Below, piece after piece: positions 34,939 to 42,692 of a stretch of 64,000 nt of DNA. The DNA lies in assembly GCF_013408335.1 (NCBI RefSeq), contig NZ_JACBZR010000001.1, forward strand, positions 3,387,501-3,451,500, read 5' to 3'. Source of the stretch: Nocardioides panzhihuensis (GTDB lineage Bacteria > Actinomycetota > Actinomycetes > Propionibacteriales > Nocardioidaceae). The position numbers and the translations under genes were made by a program. The notes under the pieces were generated by a model. The model was not told where the DNA came from. It was given only the letters and a program-made list of their open reading frames with translations, and searched no databases. Numbering within the stretch: the first letter of the stretch is position 1; each line of letters starts with the position of its first letter.

Positions 34939-35143
34939 GAGACGTCAGCTTCTGACCGCGAGAGGTCAGTTCTTGGCCACGAGACGTCAGTTCCTGGCCG
35001 CGGTCCCATTCCGCGTACAGGAATCGACGTCTCGCACTCAGAAACTGACTTTTCGGCGTCAAGAACTGACCCCTCGGGGTCGAGAACTGACTCCTCGGGG
35101 TCGAGAACTGACTCCTCGGGGTCGAGAACTGACGCTTCGGGGT
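34939..35143. repeat. Inverted array of 21-bp repeats (array B, 3 + 6 units)
   Basis: Three left-oriented units (34939-35001, GAGACGTCAGTTCYTGGCC type) face six right-oriented units (35018-35143, AGAACTGACTCCTCGGGG type) across a 16-base spacer. The period is exactly 21 bp throughout. Units at 35081 and 35102 are identical. With the rhaI promoter and operator, this array fills the 319-bp gap 34824-35142. It reaches the last base of the rhaM stop codon. It is the same family as array A at 23704-23882. No protein gene was assigned inside it, although its 21-bp phase keeps several frames open. Confidence 0.92.
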
Positions 35144-35481
35144 CAGGGGCGACCTAGCTGGTCCTCGAGGTGGAAGACCTCCTCGAGGCGCAGGAAGCCC
35201 TCGTCGGGCGCGATACCGTCGAGATCCTCGAAGAACTCCGCCATCTCCGCCTGCCAGCGGGCATTGACCTCGGTCGCCGCCATCCCAGCCTGGGCGGCCT
35301 CGATGGAGGGAGTCTCGACATAGCCGATGAGCACCCCGTCGGGTCGGAGGAACAGCGAGTAGTTGTGCCACCCGGTCTCCGCGAGCGCCCGCAGCATGTC
35401 GGGCCAGACGGCGGCATGACGCTGCTTGTACTCCTCGATGCGCTCGACCTTGACCTGCAGCTGAAAGCAGACGCGCTCCAT
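35143..35481 (-). CDS. rhaM: L-rhamnose mutarotase
   Basis: A 112-residue cytoplasmic enzyme that interconverts alpha and beta rhamnopyranose, feeding the isomerase. The family features are FQLQVKVERIEEYKQRHAAVWPDM with the catalytic His, the HNYSLFLRPDG strand and the closing LEEVFHLE. GGAGG lies 5 bases before ATG 35481. The last codons and stop abut repeat array B. It is transcribed divergently from lacI, with an imperfect operator between the promoter and the start. Confidence 0.95.
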   Translation of the reverse strand: MERVCFQLQVKVERIEEYKQRHAAVWPDMLRALAETGWHNYSLFLRPDGVLIGYVETPSIEAAQAGMAATEVNARWQAEMAEFFEDLDGIAPDEGFLRLEEVFHLEDQLGRP

Positions 35482-35492
35482 GACGACCTCCG

Positions 35493-35506
35493 ATGAAACG
35501 ATTTAG
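35493..35506 (-). promoter_or_regulatory. Imperfect LacI-type operator of rhaM
   Basis: GATGAAACGATTTA keeps one perfect half (TGAAAC) and a second half with two mismatches. It lies directly between the rhaM -10 box and its ribosome site, the same relative place as in the other rha promoters. Confidence 0.6.
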
Positions 35507-35512
35507 ACACGG

Positions 35513-35541
35513 ACGCTAGTTAGCATGCCCAAATCGGTCAA
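35513..35541 (-). promoter_or_regulatory. Promoter of rhaM
   Basis: TTGACC (35536-35541) and TAGCGT (35513-35518) on the minus strand are 17 bases apart, closely matching the promoters of rhaI and of the ABC operon. Confidence 0.78.
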
Positions 35542-35593
35542 TCGGGCGTGCCGCGCTTCCTCGTCACAGCGCCAACCAGGCCCTATGCTGCGA

Positions 35594-35605
35594 TTGAACG
35601 TTTCA
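35594..35605 (+). promoter_or_regulatory. Candidate autoregulatory operator of lacI
   Basis: TTGAACGTTTCA lies just after a TATGCT -10-like box and 8 bases before the AAGGAG ribosome site of the lacI gene. It is one base shorter than the rhaI operator but keeps both half-site cores, suggesting autorepression. Confidence 0.6.
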
Positions 35606-35618
35606 GGAAGGAGCCCAG

Positions 35619-36665
35619 GTGGCGATCACCCCGGCTGCGGGCTCATCTCGCAGCGCCTCGGTCAAGGATGTCGCGGCCACCGCCGGCGTCTCTCTCGGCA
35701 CCGTGTCCAACGTGCTCAACCGCCCCGAGCGGGTCAGCCGAACCACACGCGAGCGGGTGGAGCGGGCGATGGCAGACCTCGGATTCGTACGCAACGAGTC
35801 CGCCCGGTCGTTGCGCACCGGCAGCACCCATTCGCTGGCCTACGTCATGCTCGACGCCGGCAACCCGTTCTTCACCGACGTGGCCCGTGGCATCGAGCTG
35901 GCCGCCGAGACGGCCGGGCTCTCGCTGTTCCTGTGCAACAGCGACGGCCGCTCGGCCCGCGAGGGCGCACACCTGGCCCACCTGCAGCAGCAGCGCGTCC
36001 AGGGCATCTTGATCACCCCGGTCGACCCCGACGATCCGCAGATCGACCAGCTGATCGAGCGCGGCACCCCGGTCGTCATCGTCGACCGCACCCGTGCGGG
36101 GTCCTCCTTCTGCTCCGTCGCCGTCGACGACGTCCTCGGCGGGCGGCTCGCCGTCGAGCACCTCATCGACGTCGGACACAAGCGGGTGGCGTACGTCGGT
36201 GGCCCGGAGTCGATCGGACAGGTCCGCGACCGCGGCGAGGGTGCCCGGCAGGCCTGGGCCGAGGCCGGACTCCCGCCCGAGGACCTGGTGACGCTCTCCT
36301 GCGAGGCCCCCACCGTCGCCTGTGGTCGCGCCGCCGGCGAGCGGCTCGTCGGGCTGCCCGCGCGACGCCGCCCCACCGCCGCGTTCTGCGCCAACGACCT
36401 GCTCGCGCTCGGACTGCTCCAGCAGACGATCTCCAGCGGCCGGACCGTGCCCGGCGACCTCGCGATCGTCGGCTACGACGACATCGAGTTCGCCGCAGCC
36501 GCGGCCGTGCCGCTCACCTCCGTGCGGCAGCCGCGCCACGACCTCGGCCGCCGTGCCGCCGAGCTGCTTCTCGACGAGGTCGGCGAGCCTGGGCACCAGC
36601 ACGAGCAGGTCGTCTTCACCCCCGAGCTCGTCGCCCGCGCCTCGACCCTGGGCCGTCTCTCCTGA
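35619..36665 (+). CDS. LacI-family regulator of the rhamnose regulon
   Basis: A 348-residue repressor. The N-terminal HTH is ASVKDVAATAGVSLGTVSNVLNR with the hinge ESARSLRTGSTHSLAYV. The periplasmic-binding-like sugar domain spans 70-345. GTG start with AAGGAG 5 bases upstream. LacI proteins bind palindromes of the TGAAACGTTTCA type, and such sites occur upstream of rhaI, rhaM, the ABC importer, GH78 and this gene. It therefore very likely represses all of them until L-rhamnose or a derivative binds. It converges on rhaS across a strong terminator. Confidence 0.93.
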   Translation: MAITPAAGSSRSASVKDVAATAGVSLGTVSNVLNRPERVSRTTRERVERAMADLGFVRNESARSLRTGSTHSLAYVMLDAGNPFFTDVARGIELAAETAGLSLFLCNSDGRSAREGAHLAHLQQQRVQGILITPVDPDDPQIDQLIERGTPVVIVDRTRAGSSFCSVAVDDVLGGRLAVEHLIDVGHKRVAYVGGPESIGQVRDRGEGARQAWAEAGLPPEDLVTLSCEAPTVACGRAAGERLVGLPARRRPTAAFCANDLLALGLLQQTISSGRTVPGDLAIVGYDDIEFAAAAAVPLTSVRQPRHDLGRRAAELLLDEVGEPGHQHEQVVFTPELVARASTLGRLS

Positions 36666-36703
36666 CAGACGCATGAAGCCCAGCCCCTGCGCTGCGTGAA
36701 GAA

Positions 36704-36735
36704 CGCCGCCGAGCTGTCTTCACAGCTCGGCGGCG
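36704..36735. terminator. Bidirectional terminator between lacI and rhaS
   Basis: A perfect 14-bp stem (CGCCGCCGAGCTGT and its complement) with the stable tetraloop CTTC lies midway between two convergent stop codons. Confidence 0.88.
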
Positions 36736-36757
36736 GACTGGGGTAACTGCTCGGACC

Positions 36758-37789
36758 TCAGAAGTCGAAGTCGTCGATGTTCGACTCGTCGAAGACGGTC
36801 GGCTCGCCGAGGACGACGACGCCGTCGGCGCCGACGGTGTACTCCCCGAGGTCACCGGCCTCGAACTTGTCGCCCTCCTTGCCCTCGATGTCACCGGAGG
36901 CGAGCGCGTCGGCGGCGTACGCGGACAGGTAGCCGAGCTGCTCGGGGTCCCACAGCGCGAAGGACTTCACGGTGCCGTCCTTGATGTACTCCCGCATCTG
37001 GTTCGGGGTGCCCAGACCGGTCAGCGCGACCTTGCCCTTGTACTGCGAGTCGGACAGGTAGCGCGCGGCCGCCGCGATGCCCACCGTGGTCGGGCTGATG
37101 ATGCCCTTGAGGTTCGGGTGGGACTGCAGCAGACCGGCGGTCTTGTCGAACGACTTCTGGTCGTCGTCGTCACCGTAGACGGTCTGGACGAGCTTGATGT
37201 CGGGGTGGTTGGCAGCCAGCTCCTCCTCCATCAGCTTGATCCACTCGTTCTGGTTGGTGGCGTTGGCCGCCGCGGAGAGGACCGCGACCTCGCCCTTTCC
37301 ACCGATCTGCTCGGCGATCAGGTCGACCTGGCTCTTGGCGATGCCGGCGGCGTCGGCCTGACTGACGAAGACGTCGCGGAACTGCGGCTCGGTGTCGGAG
37401 TCCATCGTGACGACCTTGGTGCCGGCGTTGCGAGCCTCCTCGAGGGCGTCACCGATGGCGGTCGGGTCGTTGGCGGAGACCACGAGCGCGCCTGCCCGCT
37501 GCTGGGTCGCGGTGTTGATGAAGCTGACCTGGGAGTCGGGGGTCGACTCGGTCGGGCCGACCTGCGCCCACTTCGTGCCGATCTCCTTCGCGGCATTCTT
37601 GCCACCCTTGTCGGAGGCGTCGAAGTAGGGGTTGCCGAGGTTCTTGGGGATGAAGGTGATGCTGCTGGTGTCGCCGCCACCCTCGCCTTCGTCGCCGCTA
37701 CCGCTCCCGCCGCCACAGGCGGACAGGGCGAGGCCGAGGGCCGCAACGATGGCGACGGCACTGCCTGCGCGTCGGAACTTGCTGGTCAT
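36758..37789 (-). CDS. rhaS: Rhamnose ABC importer, substrate-binding lipoprotein (RhaS type)
   Basis: A 343-residue periplasmic-binding-protein lipoprotein with a signal ending in the lipobox LSAC (near 24), a Gly/Ser/Glu linker and a type I (LacI-like) sugar-binding domain (ITFIPKNLGNPYFDASDKGG). It matches the RhaS/autoinducer-2-like group. Start ATG 37789 follows GGAG by 8 bases and comes just after the upstream permease stop. Outer-face capture of L-rhamnose is inferred from the shared operator on its operon, not from the binding pocket. Confidence 0.88.
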   Translation of the reverse strand: MTSKFRRAGSAVAIVAALGLALSACGGGSGSGDEGEGGGDTSSITFIPKNLGNPYFDASDKGGKNAAKEIGTKWAQVGPTESTPDSQVSFINTATQQRAGALVVSANDPTAIGDALEEARNAGTKVVTMDSDTEPQFRDVFVSQADAAGIAKSQVDLIAEQIGGKGEVAVLSAAANATNQNEWIKLMEEELAANHPDIKLVQTVYGDDDDQKSFDKTAGLLQSHPNLKGIISPTTVGIAAAARYLSDSQYKGKVALTGLGTPNQMREYIKDGTVKSFALWDPEQLGYLSAYAADALASGDIEGKEGDKFEAGDLGEYTVGADGVVVLGEPTVFDESNIDDFDF

Positions 37790-37790
37790 G

Positions 37791-38870
37791 TCACTCACTC
37801 CGTTTTCTTTGAGGAGACTGCTTTGAGGATGGTTCATCCGAGCTGTGTTGCCGGCGATAGGTGCCGACGATGCGACCGGTCCAACCGAGAACGCTGGCCG
37901 CGATGACCGCTGCGATGAGAAGTACGCCGGTGATGATCTGGATGATGTTGGCGCTGAGCCCGTCCAGGCGCAGCGCGCTACCGATCGTGCCGATGAGGAC
38001 GACACCGGCGATGACCCCAGGGATGGCCCCTCGACCACCGAAGATGGACACCCCACCGAGCAGCACCGCCGCCACGACCTGGAGCTCCAGCCCGGTGGCG
38101 TTGTCGCCCCGCGCGCTGCCGTAGCGCAACGTGAAGTAGATGCCCGCCAGCCCCGAGACCAGCCCGCTGAGCGTGAACAGGATCAGCTTCGTACGGTCGA
38201 CGTTGACGCCCGAGAAGCGAGCCGCGTCCTTGCTGAGACCGGCGGCGAAGATGCCGCGCCCGAAGGGCGTGAAGTGCAGGACCACGGCGAAGATCACGAT
38301 CAGGGCGACCAGGGGAACCGTCATCAGCGGGATCTGACTGTCGCCGATCCGAGCCTGTACGAGGTCGCCCCAGGCGTCGGGCCAGTCGGTGATCGCCGTG
38401 GTGCCGAGCGCACCGACGGCGATGCCGCGGAAGAGCGCCATCGTGCCGATCGTGACGGCCAGCGACGGCAGCCCGAAGCGGGTGACGAGCACCCCGTTGA
38501 AGGCTCCCGCGACCGCACAGGCGAGCAGGGCGAGCACCATCGCGGCGACCATCGGCACACCCTCGCGGTGCAGCACCCCGAACAGGACGCTGGAGAGCCC
38601 GACGACGCTGGCCACGGAGAGGTCGATCTCGCCGGTGATGATGATCAGCGTCATCGGCAGCGCGATCAGCAGGATCGGCGTGACGTCCAGGACCAGGAAG
38701 TAGACCGTGATCGGGTCGGAGAAGTTGAGGATCACGATCGACGCGTACGTCCACACCACCACGAGCAGTGCGATGATCGCCGCGTCCCTGGTCATCAGGG
38801 TGCGCTGCCACCACGGCTTGGCGTGAGCGGCGTACGTCCGGGCCGGTGTCTTCTCGGCAAGCAGACTCAT
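37791..38870 (-). CDS. rhaQ: Rhamnose ABC importer permease (second)
   Basis: A 359-residue ribose-type permease with about ten hydrophobic segments. The RbsC-family signatures are present: TGEIDLSVASVVGLSSVL in the middle and VAAVLLGGVSIFGGRGAIPGVIAG near the end. Its basic C-terminal tail (KQSPQRKRSE) is cytoplasmic. ATG 38870 overlaps the stop of a 27-codon ORF (ATGA). It would pair with the permease at 38947 to form the heterodimeric channel. The naming RhaQ follows gene order in known rhaSTPQ operons. Confidence 0.88.
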   Translation of the reverse strand: MSLLAEKTPARTYAAHAKPWWQRTLMTRDAAIIALLVVVWTYASIVILNFSDPITVYFLVLDVTPILLIALPMTLIIITGEIDLSVASVVGLSSVLFGVLHREGVPMVAAMVLALLACAVAGAFNGVLVTRFGLPSLAVTIGTMALFRGIAVGALGTTAITDWPDAWGDLVQARIGDSQIPLMTVPLVALIVIFAVVLHFTPFGRGIFAAGLSKDAARFSGVNVDRTKLILFTLSGLVSGLAGIYFTLRYGSARGDNATGLELQVVAAVLLGGVSIFGGRGAIPGVIAGVVLIGTIGSALRLDGLSANIIQIITGVLLIAAVIAASVLGWTGRIVGTYRRQHSSDEPSSKQSPQRKRSE

Positions 38871-38950
38871 GCCGCCACCTCCGTCGAGGGGAACAAAGCG
38901 TACGGACGTGGCGGCCTGAGGCTTGTTATCGTTCGCTGGCGCTCACTCAT
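38867..38950 (-). CDS. 27-codon ORF bridging the two permease genes
   Basis: A 27-residue open frame (MSERQRTITS...FPSTEVAA) whose ATG overlaps the stop of the upstream permease and whose TGA overlaps the ATG of the downstream permease. It therefore exactly fills the 76-base gap by ATGA junctions at both ends. It has no ribosome site of its own, no membrane segment and no recognised family. It may be a coupling peptide that carries ribosomes across the gap rather than a functional protein. Confidence 0.4.
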   Translation of the reverse strand: MSERQRTITSLRPPRPYALFPSTEVAA

Positions 38951-39990
38951 GACTCTTCCCTCTCTGCGAGAAGCTTGTCGTGCTGACGGCGGGCGAAGTA
39001 GCGGTCCAGGACGATCGCGCCGATGATCAGCGCGCCGACGACGGCCTGCTGCCAGAAGTCGGGGATGCCCAGGACCGGGAGCGCCCGGTTGATGGTGGTG
39101 AGGAGGTACGCCCCCAGGGCTGCCCCGAGGACCGTGCCGCTGCCGCCGAAGATGGCCACGCCACCGACGACCGCGGCGCCGACCGCCTCGAGCTCGATGC
39201 CCTGCCCGACACCGGAGCTGATGGTGCCGTAGCGAGAGACGTACAGGATCCCGGCGAGACCGGCGAGCGCACCCGAGGTGGCGAACGCCTGCAGGACCCG
39301 GCGCTTGTCGCGCAGCCCGTAGAGGGTGGCGGCGGCGGGGTCGGAGCCGATCGCGTAGAACTCGCGGCCGACGCGGGTCGAGCGCATCAGGTAGATCGCG
39401 GCGGCCAGCAGCGCGAACGAGATCCAGGCGAGGTTGGGGATGAACAGGAAGGATCCGGTGCCGAAGTCGAGCAGCCCGGGCGGGATGTCGGAGGCGTTGA
39501 TCCGGTCGCTGCCGGCCCACTCGAGCATGATGCCGCGGTAGATGTAGAGCGTGCCGAGGGTGATGACCAGCGCCGGCACCTTGGCGAAGGCGACCAGCAC
39601 CCCGTTGATCAGGCCGAGCACGGCGCCCGCGGCGACGGCGATCAGGACGACGACGATCACCGGGAGGCCGGTGTCGAGGAAGAGCCGCCCGGCGAGGTAC
39701 GCCGTCAGCCCGAGCGTCGAGCCGACGCTGAGGTCGACGTTGCGGGTGACGATCACCATCGCCTGACCGATCGCCAGGCAGACGAGGATCGCGGGGGTCA
39801 GGGTGAGGTCGCGCCAGCCGTCCGTGCTGAACAGGAAGTTGGGGTTCACCGCCGTGGTCACCACGAGCAGGGCGACGAAGGCGACGGCGATGCCGGTCTC
39901 GCGCTGCTTGAGGAGCCAGGTCAGCCGGTTGGCTGCTCGGTGCCGTGGCTGCGGCGCGGCCGGGGCGGGCGCGTCGAGCGTGGTGGTCAT
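38947..39990 (-). CDS. rhaP: Rhamnose ABC importer permease (first)
   Basis: A 347-residue ribose-type permease with about ten membrane segments. Signatures are TRNVDLSVGSTLGLTAYLAG and AVVGGVAIFGGSGTVLGAALGA. The N-terminus (MTTTLDAPAPAAPQPRHR) is a soluble tail. ATG 39990 overlaps the ATPase gene stop (ATGA), so the importer subunits are made in step. The neighbours rhaT, rhaQ and rhaS complete the importer. Confidence 0.9.
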   Translation of the reverse strand: MTTTLDAPAPAAPQPRHRAANRLTWLLKQRETGIAVAFVALLVVTTAVNPNFLFSTDGWRDLTLTPAILVCLAIGQAMVIVTRNVDLSVGSTLGLTAYLAGRLFLDTGLPVIVVVLIAVAAGAVLGLINGVLVAFAKVPALVITLGTLYIYRGIMLEWAGSDRINASDIPPGLLDFGTGSFLFIPNLAWISFALLAAAIYLMRSTRVGREFYAIGSDPAAATLYGLRDKRRVLQAFATSGALAGLAGILYVSRYGTISSGVGQGIELEAVGAAVVGGVAIFGGSGTVLGAALGAYLLTTINRALPVLGIPDFWQQAVVGALIIGAIVLDRYFARRQHDKLLAEREES

Positions 39991-41513
39991 GATGCCTCGC
40001 TGACGTTCAGGGTGGTGGAGTGGTGTGCCGTCGCCGCGCGCATGACGGCCTCGGGGGTCGCCTCCTCGCGGCTCAGCTCGGCCGTCTGGTGGCCCTCGCT
40101 GAGGACGATCACCCGGTCGGCCATACCGAGCACCTCGGGGAGCTCGGAGGAGATCATCAGGATCGCGAGGCCCTCTTGGGCCAGCGTCGAGAGGAGCCGG
40201 TGGACCTCGGACTTGGTGCCGACGTCGATGCCTCGGGTGGGCTCGTCGATGATCAGCACCTTCGGCTGGGTCGAGAGCCATTTGGCCAGGACGACCTTCT
40301 GCTGGTTGCCGCCCGAGAGGGTGCCGGCCAGCGCATCCAGCGTCGCGGCCTTGACCTCGAGCCGGGCAGCCCAGTCGGCGGCCGAACGGTTCTCGATGCC
40401 GGTGCTGATCAGCCCGTTGCGGGCGAGCCGGCCGCTCGTCGGCAGGGTGATGTTGCGCGAGATCGGCGCGTCCAGGACGAGACCGTGCTGACGGCGGTCC
40501 TCGGGGACGAACGCCAGACCCATCTCGATCGCCCGTCTCGGGTCGCCCGGCGGGATCGGCCGGCCGTCGAGGGTGACCTCACCGCTGTCGTAGGAGTCGA
40601 CCCCGAAGATCGCCTGCGCGACCTCGCTGCGTCCGGCACCGACGAGGCCGGCCAGGCCGACGATCTCACCTTCGCGGACGGTGAGGCTGATGTCGTGGAA
40701 CAGGCCGGTGCTGGTGAGGCCCTTGACCTCGAGCATGGGCTTGCCGACGGTGGCCTCGAGCTTCGGGTAGAGGTCGGAGACCTCGCGCCCGACCAGACGC
40801 TGGACGATCTCGTCCTCGGTGACCTCGGAGATCGGGTCGGTGGAGATGTAGGCGCCGTCGCGCATCACCGTGATCGTGTCGCACAACGCGAACACCTCGT
40901 CGAACCGGTGCGAGATGAAGACGACTGCGCAGCCCTGGTCGCGCAGCGTGCGCGCGACGGTCATCAGCCGGTCGACCTCGTTGCCGGACAGGGCCGCGGT
41001 CGGCTCGTCCATGATCAGCACCTTGGCATCGAGAGAGAGCGCCTTGGCGATCTCGATCAGCTGCTGGTCGGCGATCGAGAGGCCCTCGGTCGGGCGGTCG
41101 GGCTCGATGGGGACGCCGAGCCTGGCGAAGAGCTCGACGACCTCGGTGCGCATCGCGGCGCGGTCGATCCTGCCCCAGCGGTTGGTCGGCTGACGCCCCA
41201 TGAAGATGTTCTCGGTGACCGAGAGGTCGGGGAAGAGGGTCGGCTCCTGGTAGATGACCGCGACGCCGGCCTGCTTGGCGTCTGCGGTGTTGCGGAAGTC
41301 GACCTGCTCCCCGGCGAGCAGGTAGTCGCCGGCGTCACGGCGGTAGAGCCCGGCGACGATCTTGACCAGGGTCGACTTCCCGGCGCCGTTCTCCCCCACG
41401 AGCGCGTGGATGGATCCGGCCTCGACCCGGAGACTTCCGGACCGGAGGGCGCGTACGGGGCCGAACGACTTGGCCACGTCCCGCAGCTCCAGTGCGGCGG
41501 GTGTGTCCGGCAT
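39987..41513 (-). CDS. rhaT: Rhamnose ABC importer, fused ATPase (RhaT type)
   Basis: A 508-residue sugar-importer ATPase with two nucleotide-binding halves, as in RbsA. The first half has Walker A GENGAGKST, LSIADQQLIEIAKAL and Walker B LIMDEPTAALS. The second has a degenerate Walker A (GLVGAGRSEV), LSGGNQQKVVLAKWL and LIIDEPTRGIDVG. ATG 41513 is chosen over TTG 41519 because AGGAG lies 6 bases before it. First gene of the importer operon, controlled by the operator at 41529 and the promoter at 41552. Confidence 0.93.
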   Translation of the reverse strand: MPDTPAALELRDVAKSFGPVRALRSGSLRVEAGSIHALVGENGAGKSTLVKIVAGLYRRDAGDYLLAGEQVDFRNTADAKQAGVAVIYQEPTLFPDLSVTENIFMGRQPTNRWGRIDRAAMRTEVVELFARLGVPIEPDRPTEGLSIADQQLIEIAKALSLDAKVLIMDEPTAALSGNEVDRLMTVARTLRDQGCAVVFISHRFDEVFALCDTITVMRDGAYISTDPISEVTEDEIVQRLVGREVSDLYPKLEATVGKPMLEVKGLTSTGLFHDISLTVREGEIVGLAGLVGAGRSEVAQAIFGVDSYDSGEVTLDGRPIPPGDPRRAIEMGLAFVPEDRRQHGLVLDAPISRNITLPTSGRLARNGLISTGIENRSAADWAARLEVKAATLDALAGTLSGGNQQKVVLAKWLSTQPKVLIIDEPTRGIDVGTKSEVHRLLSTLAQEGLAILMISSELPEVLGMADRVIVLSEGHQTAELSREEATPEAVMRAATAHHSTTLNVSEAS

Positions 41514-41528
41514 GGGCAACTCCTCGAA

Positions 41529-41542
41529 TTGAAAGGTTTCAA
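41529..41542 (-). promoter_or_regulatory. LacI-type operator of the rhamnose importer
   Basis: TTGAAAGGTTTCAA, identical to the 14-mer upstream of rhaI, lies 9 bases past the -10 box and just before the AGGAG ribosome site of the ATPase gene. Occupancy would block transcription start. Confidence 0.88.
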
Positions 41543-41551
41543 GCCTGGTTT

Positions 41552-41580
41552 ACGCTAGTGATGGCAATCACATACGTCAA
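41552..41580 (-). promoter_or_regulatory. Promoter of the rhamnose importer operon
   Basis: TTGACG (41575-41580) and TAGCGT (41552-41557) on the minus strand, 17 bases apart, as in the rhaI and rhaM promoters. Confidence 0.8.
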
Positions 41581-41691
41581 CACTCTTCGGCCGCTAATTT
41601 GAGCAAGGTTCGGACTTTGTCCTCGGGCCATGGGTTCGGCCGCCCCTCGCCGGAGGGGAATCTCGCCGCGTCAGGCAGCGTTGACAGGCCC

Positions 41692-42408
41692 ATGCACGCA
41701 CTCTGGGTATGGGCACATCCGCACGCGTCATCGCTCAACGGCCGGCTGCGGGAGGTGGGCGTGAGCGCGCTCGGCGCGGCCGGCTGGAGCGTCGACGAGA
41801 TCGATCTCTATCGTGAAGGTTTCAATCCACTCCTGGTGGGGCGGGGCGAGGCCGACGTGCGTCGCCACCAGGACCGCCTCAGACGAGCCGATCTCCTGGT
41901 CGTCCAGTTCCCGCTGTGGTGGTACTCGGTGCCGGCCATCCTCAAGGGCTGGATCGACCGGGTCTTCGAGTCGGGGTTCGCCTTCGACGTACCGGATCCG
42001 GAGACCGGAAAGCCCCTCAAGTACGGCAGAGGCGGCCTGGTCGGCAAACGCGCGCTGACCGTCGTCACCGCCGGTGACCGGGCCGCGACCCTCGGGCCAC
42101 GCGGGATCAGCGGTGACATCGAGGACGTCCTGTGGCCGCTGCTGCACGGCACCTTCTGGTACACCGGCATGGATCCGCTGCGCCCGCACCTGATAACCGC
42201 CGCCGACGACCTCGACGCTCAGGCCACGGCCCGGACCGAGGCGGACCTACGGCTGCGTCTCGAGGGCGTGATGACAGAGCCTCGGATCGACTACCTGCCC
42301 ATGTCCGAGGCCCACTACGACCACACGATCAGGCTCCACGACTCGGTCGCCCCGGGTGACGACGGACTCAGCGCCCATCGCGAGGGTGGATCCGGGCCGA
42401 ACACCTGA
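41692..42408 (+). CDS. NAD(P)H dehydrogenase (quinone), flavodoxin-like
   Basis: A 238-residue protein of the MdaB/YwrO-type flavodoxin-like quinone reductase family. WVWAHPHASSLNGRL gives the early FMN-phosphate segment. LVVQFPLWWYSVPAILKGWIDRVF is the family hallmark, and GKRALTVVTAGDRA follows. It uses two-electron transfer from NAD(P)H to quinones in the cytoplasm, which limits redox cycling. ATG 41692 starts at the conserved region; the upstream in-frame codons are unlike the family. The ribosome site is weak. It is divergent from the rhamnose importer and followed by a strong terminator. Confidence 0.87.
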   Translation: MHALWVWAHPHASSLNGRLREVGVSALGAAGWSVDEIDLYREGFNPLLVGRGEADVRRHQDRLRRADLLVVQFPLWWYSVPAILKGWIDRVFESGFAFDVPDPETGKPLKYGRGGLVGKRALTVVTAGDRAATLGPRGISGDIEDVLWPLLHGTFWYTGMDPLRPHLITAADDLDAQATARTEADLRLRLEGVMTEPRIDYLPMSEAHYDHTIRLHDSVAPGDDGLSAHREGGSGPNT

Positions 42409-42412
42409 GAGC

Positions 42413-42455
42413 CCTGCTCGACCCGTCCTCGATGGGCCGGGACGGGTCGAGCAGG
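42413..42455. terminator. Strong hairpin terminator
   Basis: A 16-bp perfect stem (CCTGCTCGACCCGTCC with its complement) around an 11-base loop starts 4 bases past the stop of the flavoprotein gene. It can work in both directions. Confidence 0.85.
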
Positions 42456-42692
42456 TGGGGGTGGGGCGAAGGTCAGGCGGCCAGGCCCTCGGTCTCGGGC
42501 CCAGCAGCGTTCGTCGAGGCGGTTGATGCCTCAAGACTCCGCCCGTTCGCTGTGTGGTTCCTGTGAGCCAGTCACGCGCTGGCGGGGAAAGTCCCCGCCG
42601 CCCGGAATGAAGCCGTGCCCGATGGGGTACTGCGAGGCATGGCCGAAGCCCCCACTCTCGTCCAGCGGAAGCCGGTCGATACGTCGTCGTCG
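42456..42692. other. Intergenic region, possible gene remnant
   Basis: No convincing gene. On the minus strand a short frame ending in ASTNAAGPETEGLAA and a stop (near 42470) has a tail-like composition but no start codon with a ribosome site before an in-frame stop. It is either chance or a decayed 3' end. Confidence 0.35.

Noticed and set aside
23704..35143. Repeat arrays A and B as CRISPR arrays
   Set aside because: Units are contiguous without variable spacers, and they are inverted in the middle. There are no cas genes nearby.
42456..42692. Short minus-strand frame ending in GPETEGLAA as a gene
   Set aside because: There is no start codon or ribosome site before an in-frame stop. At most it is a remnant.
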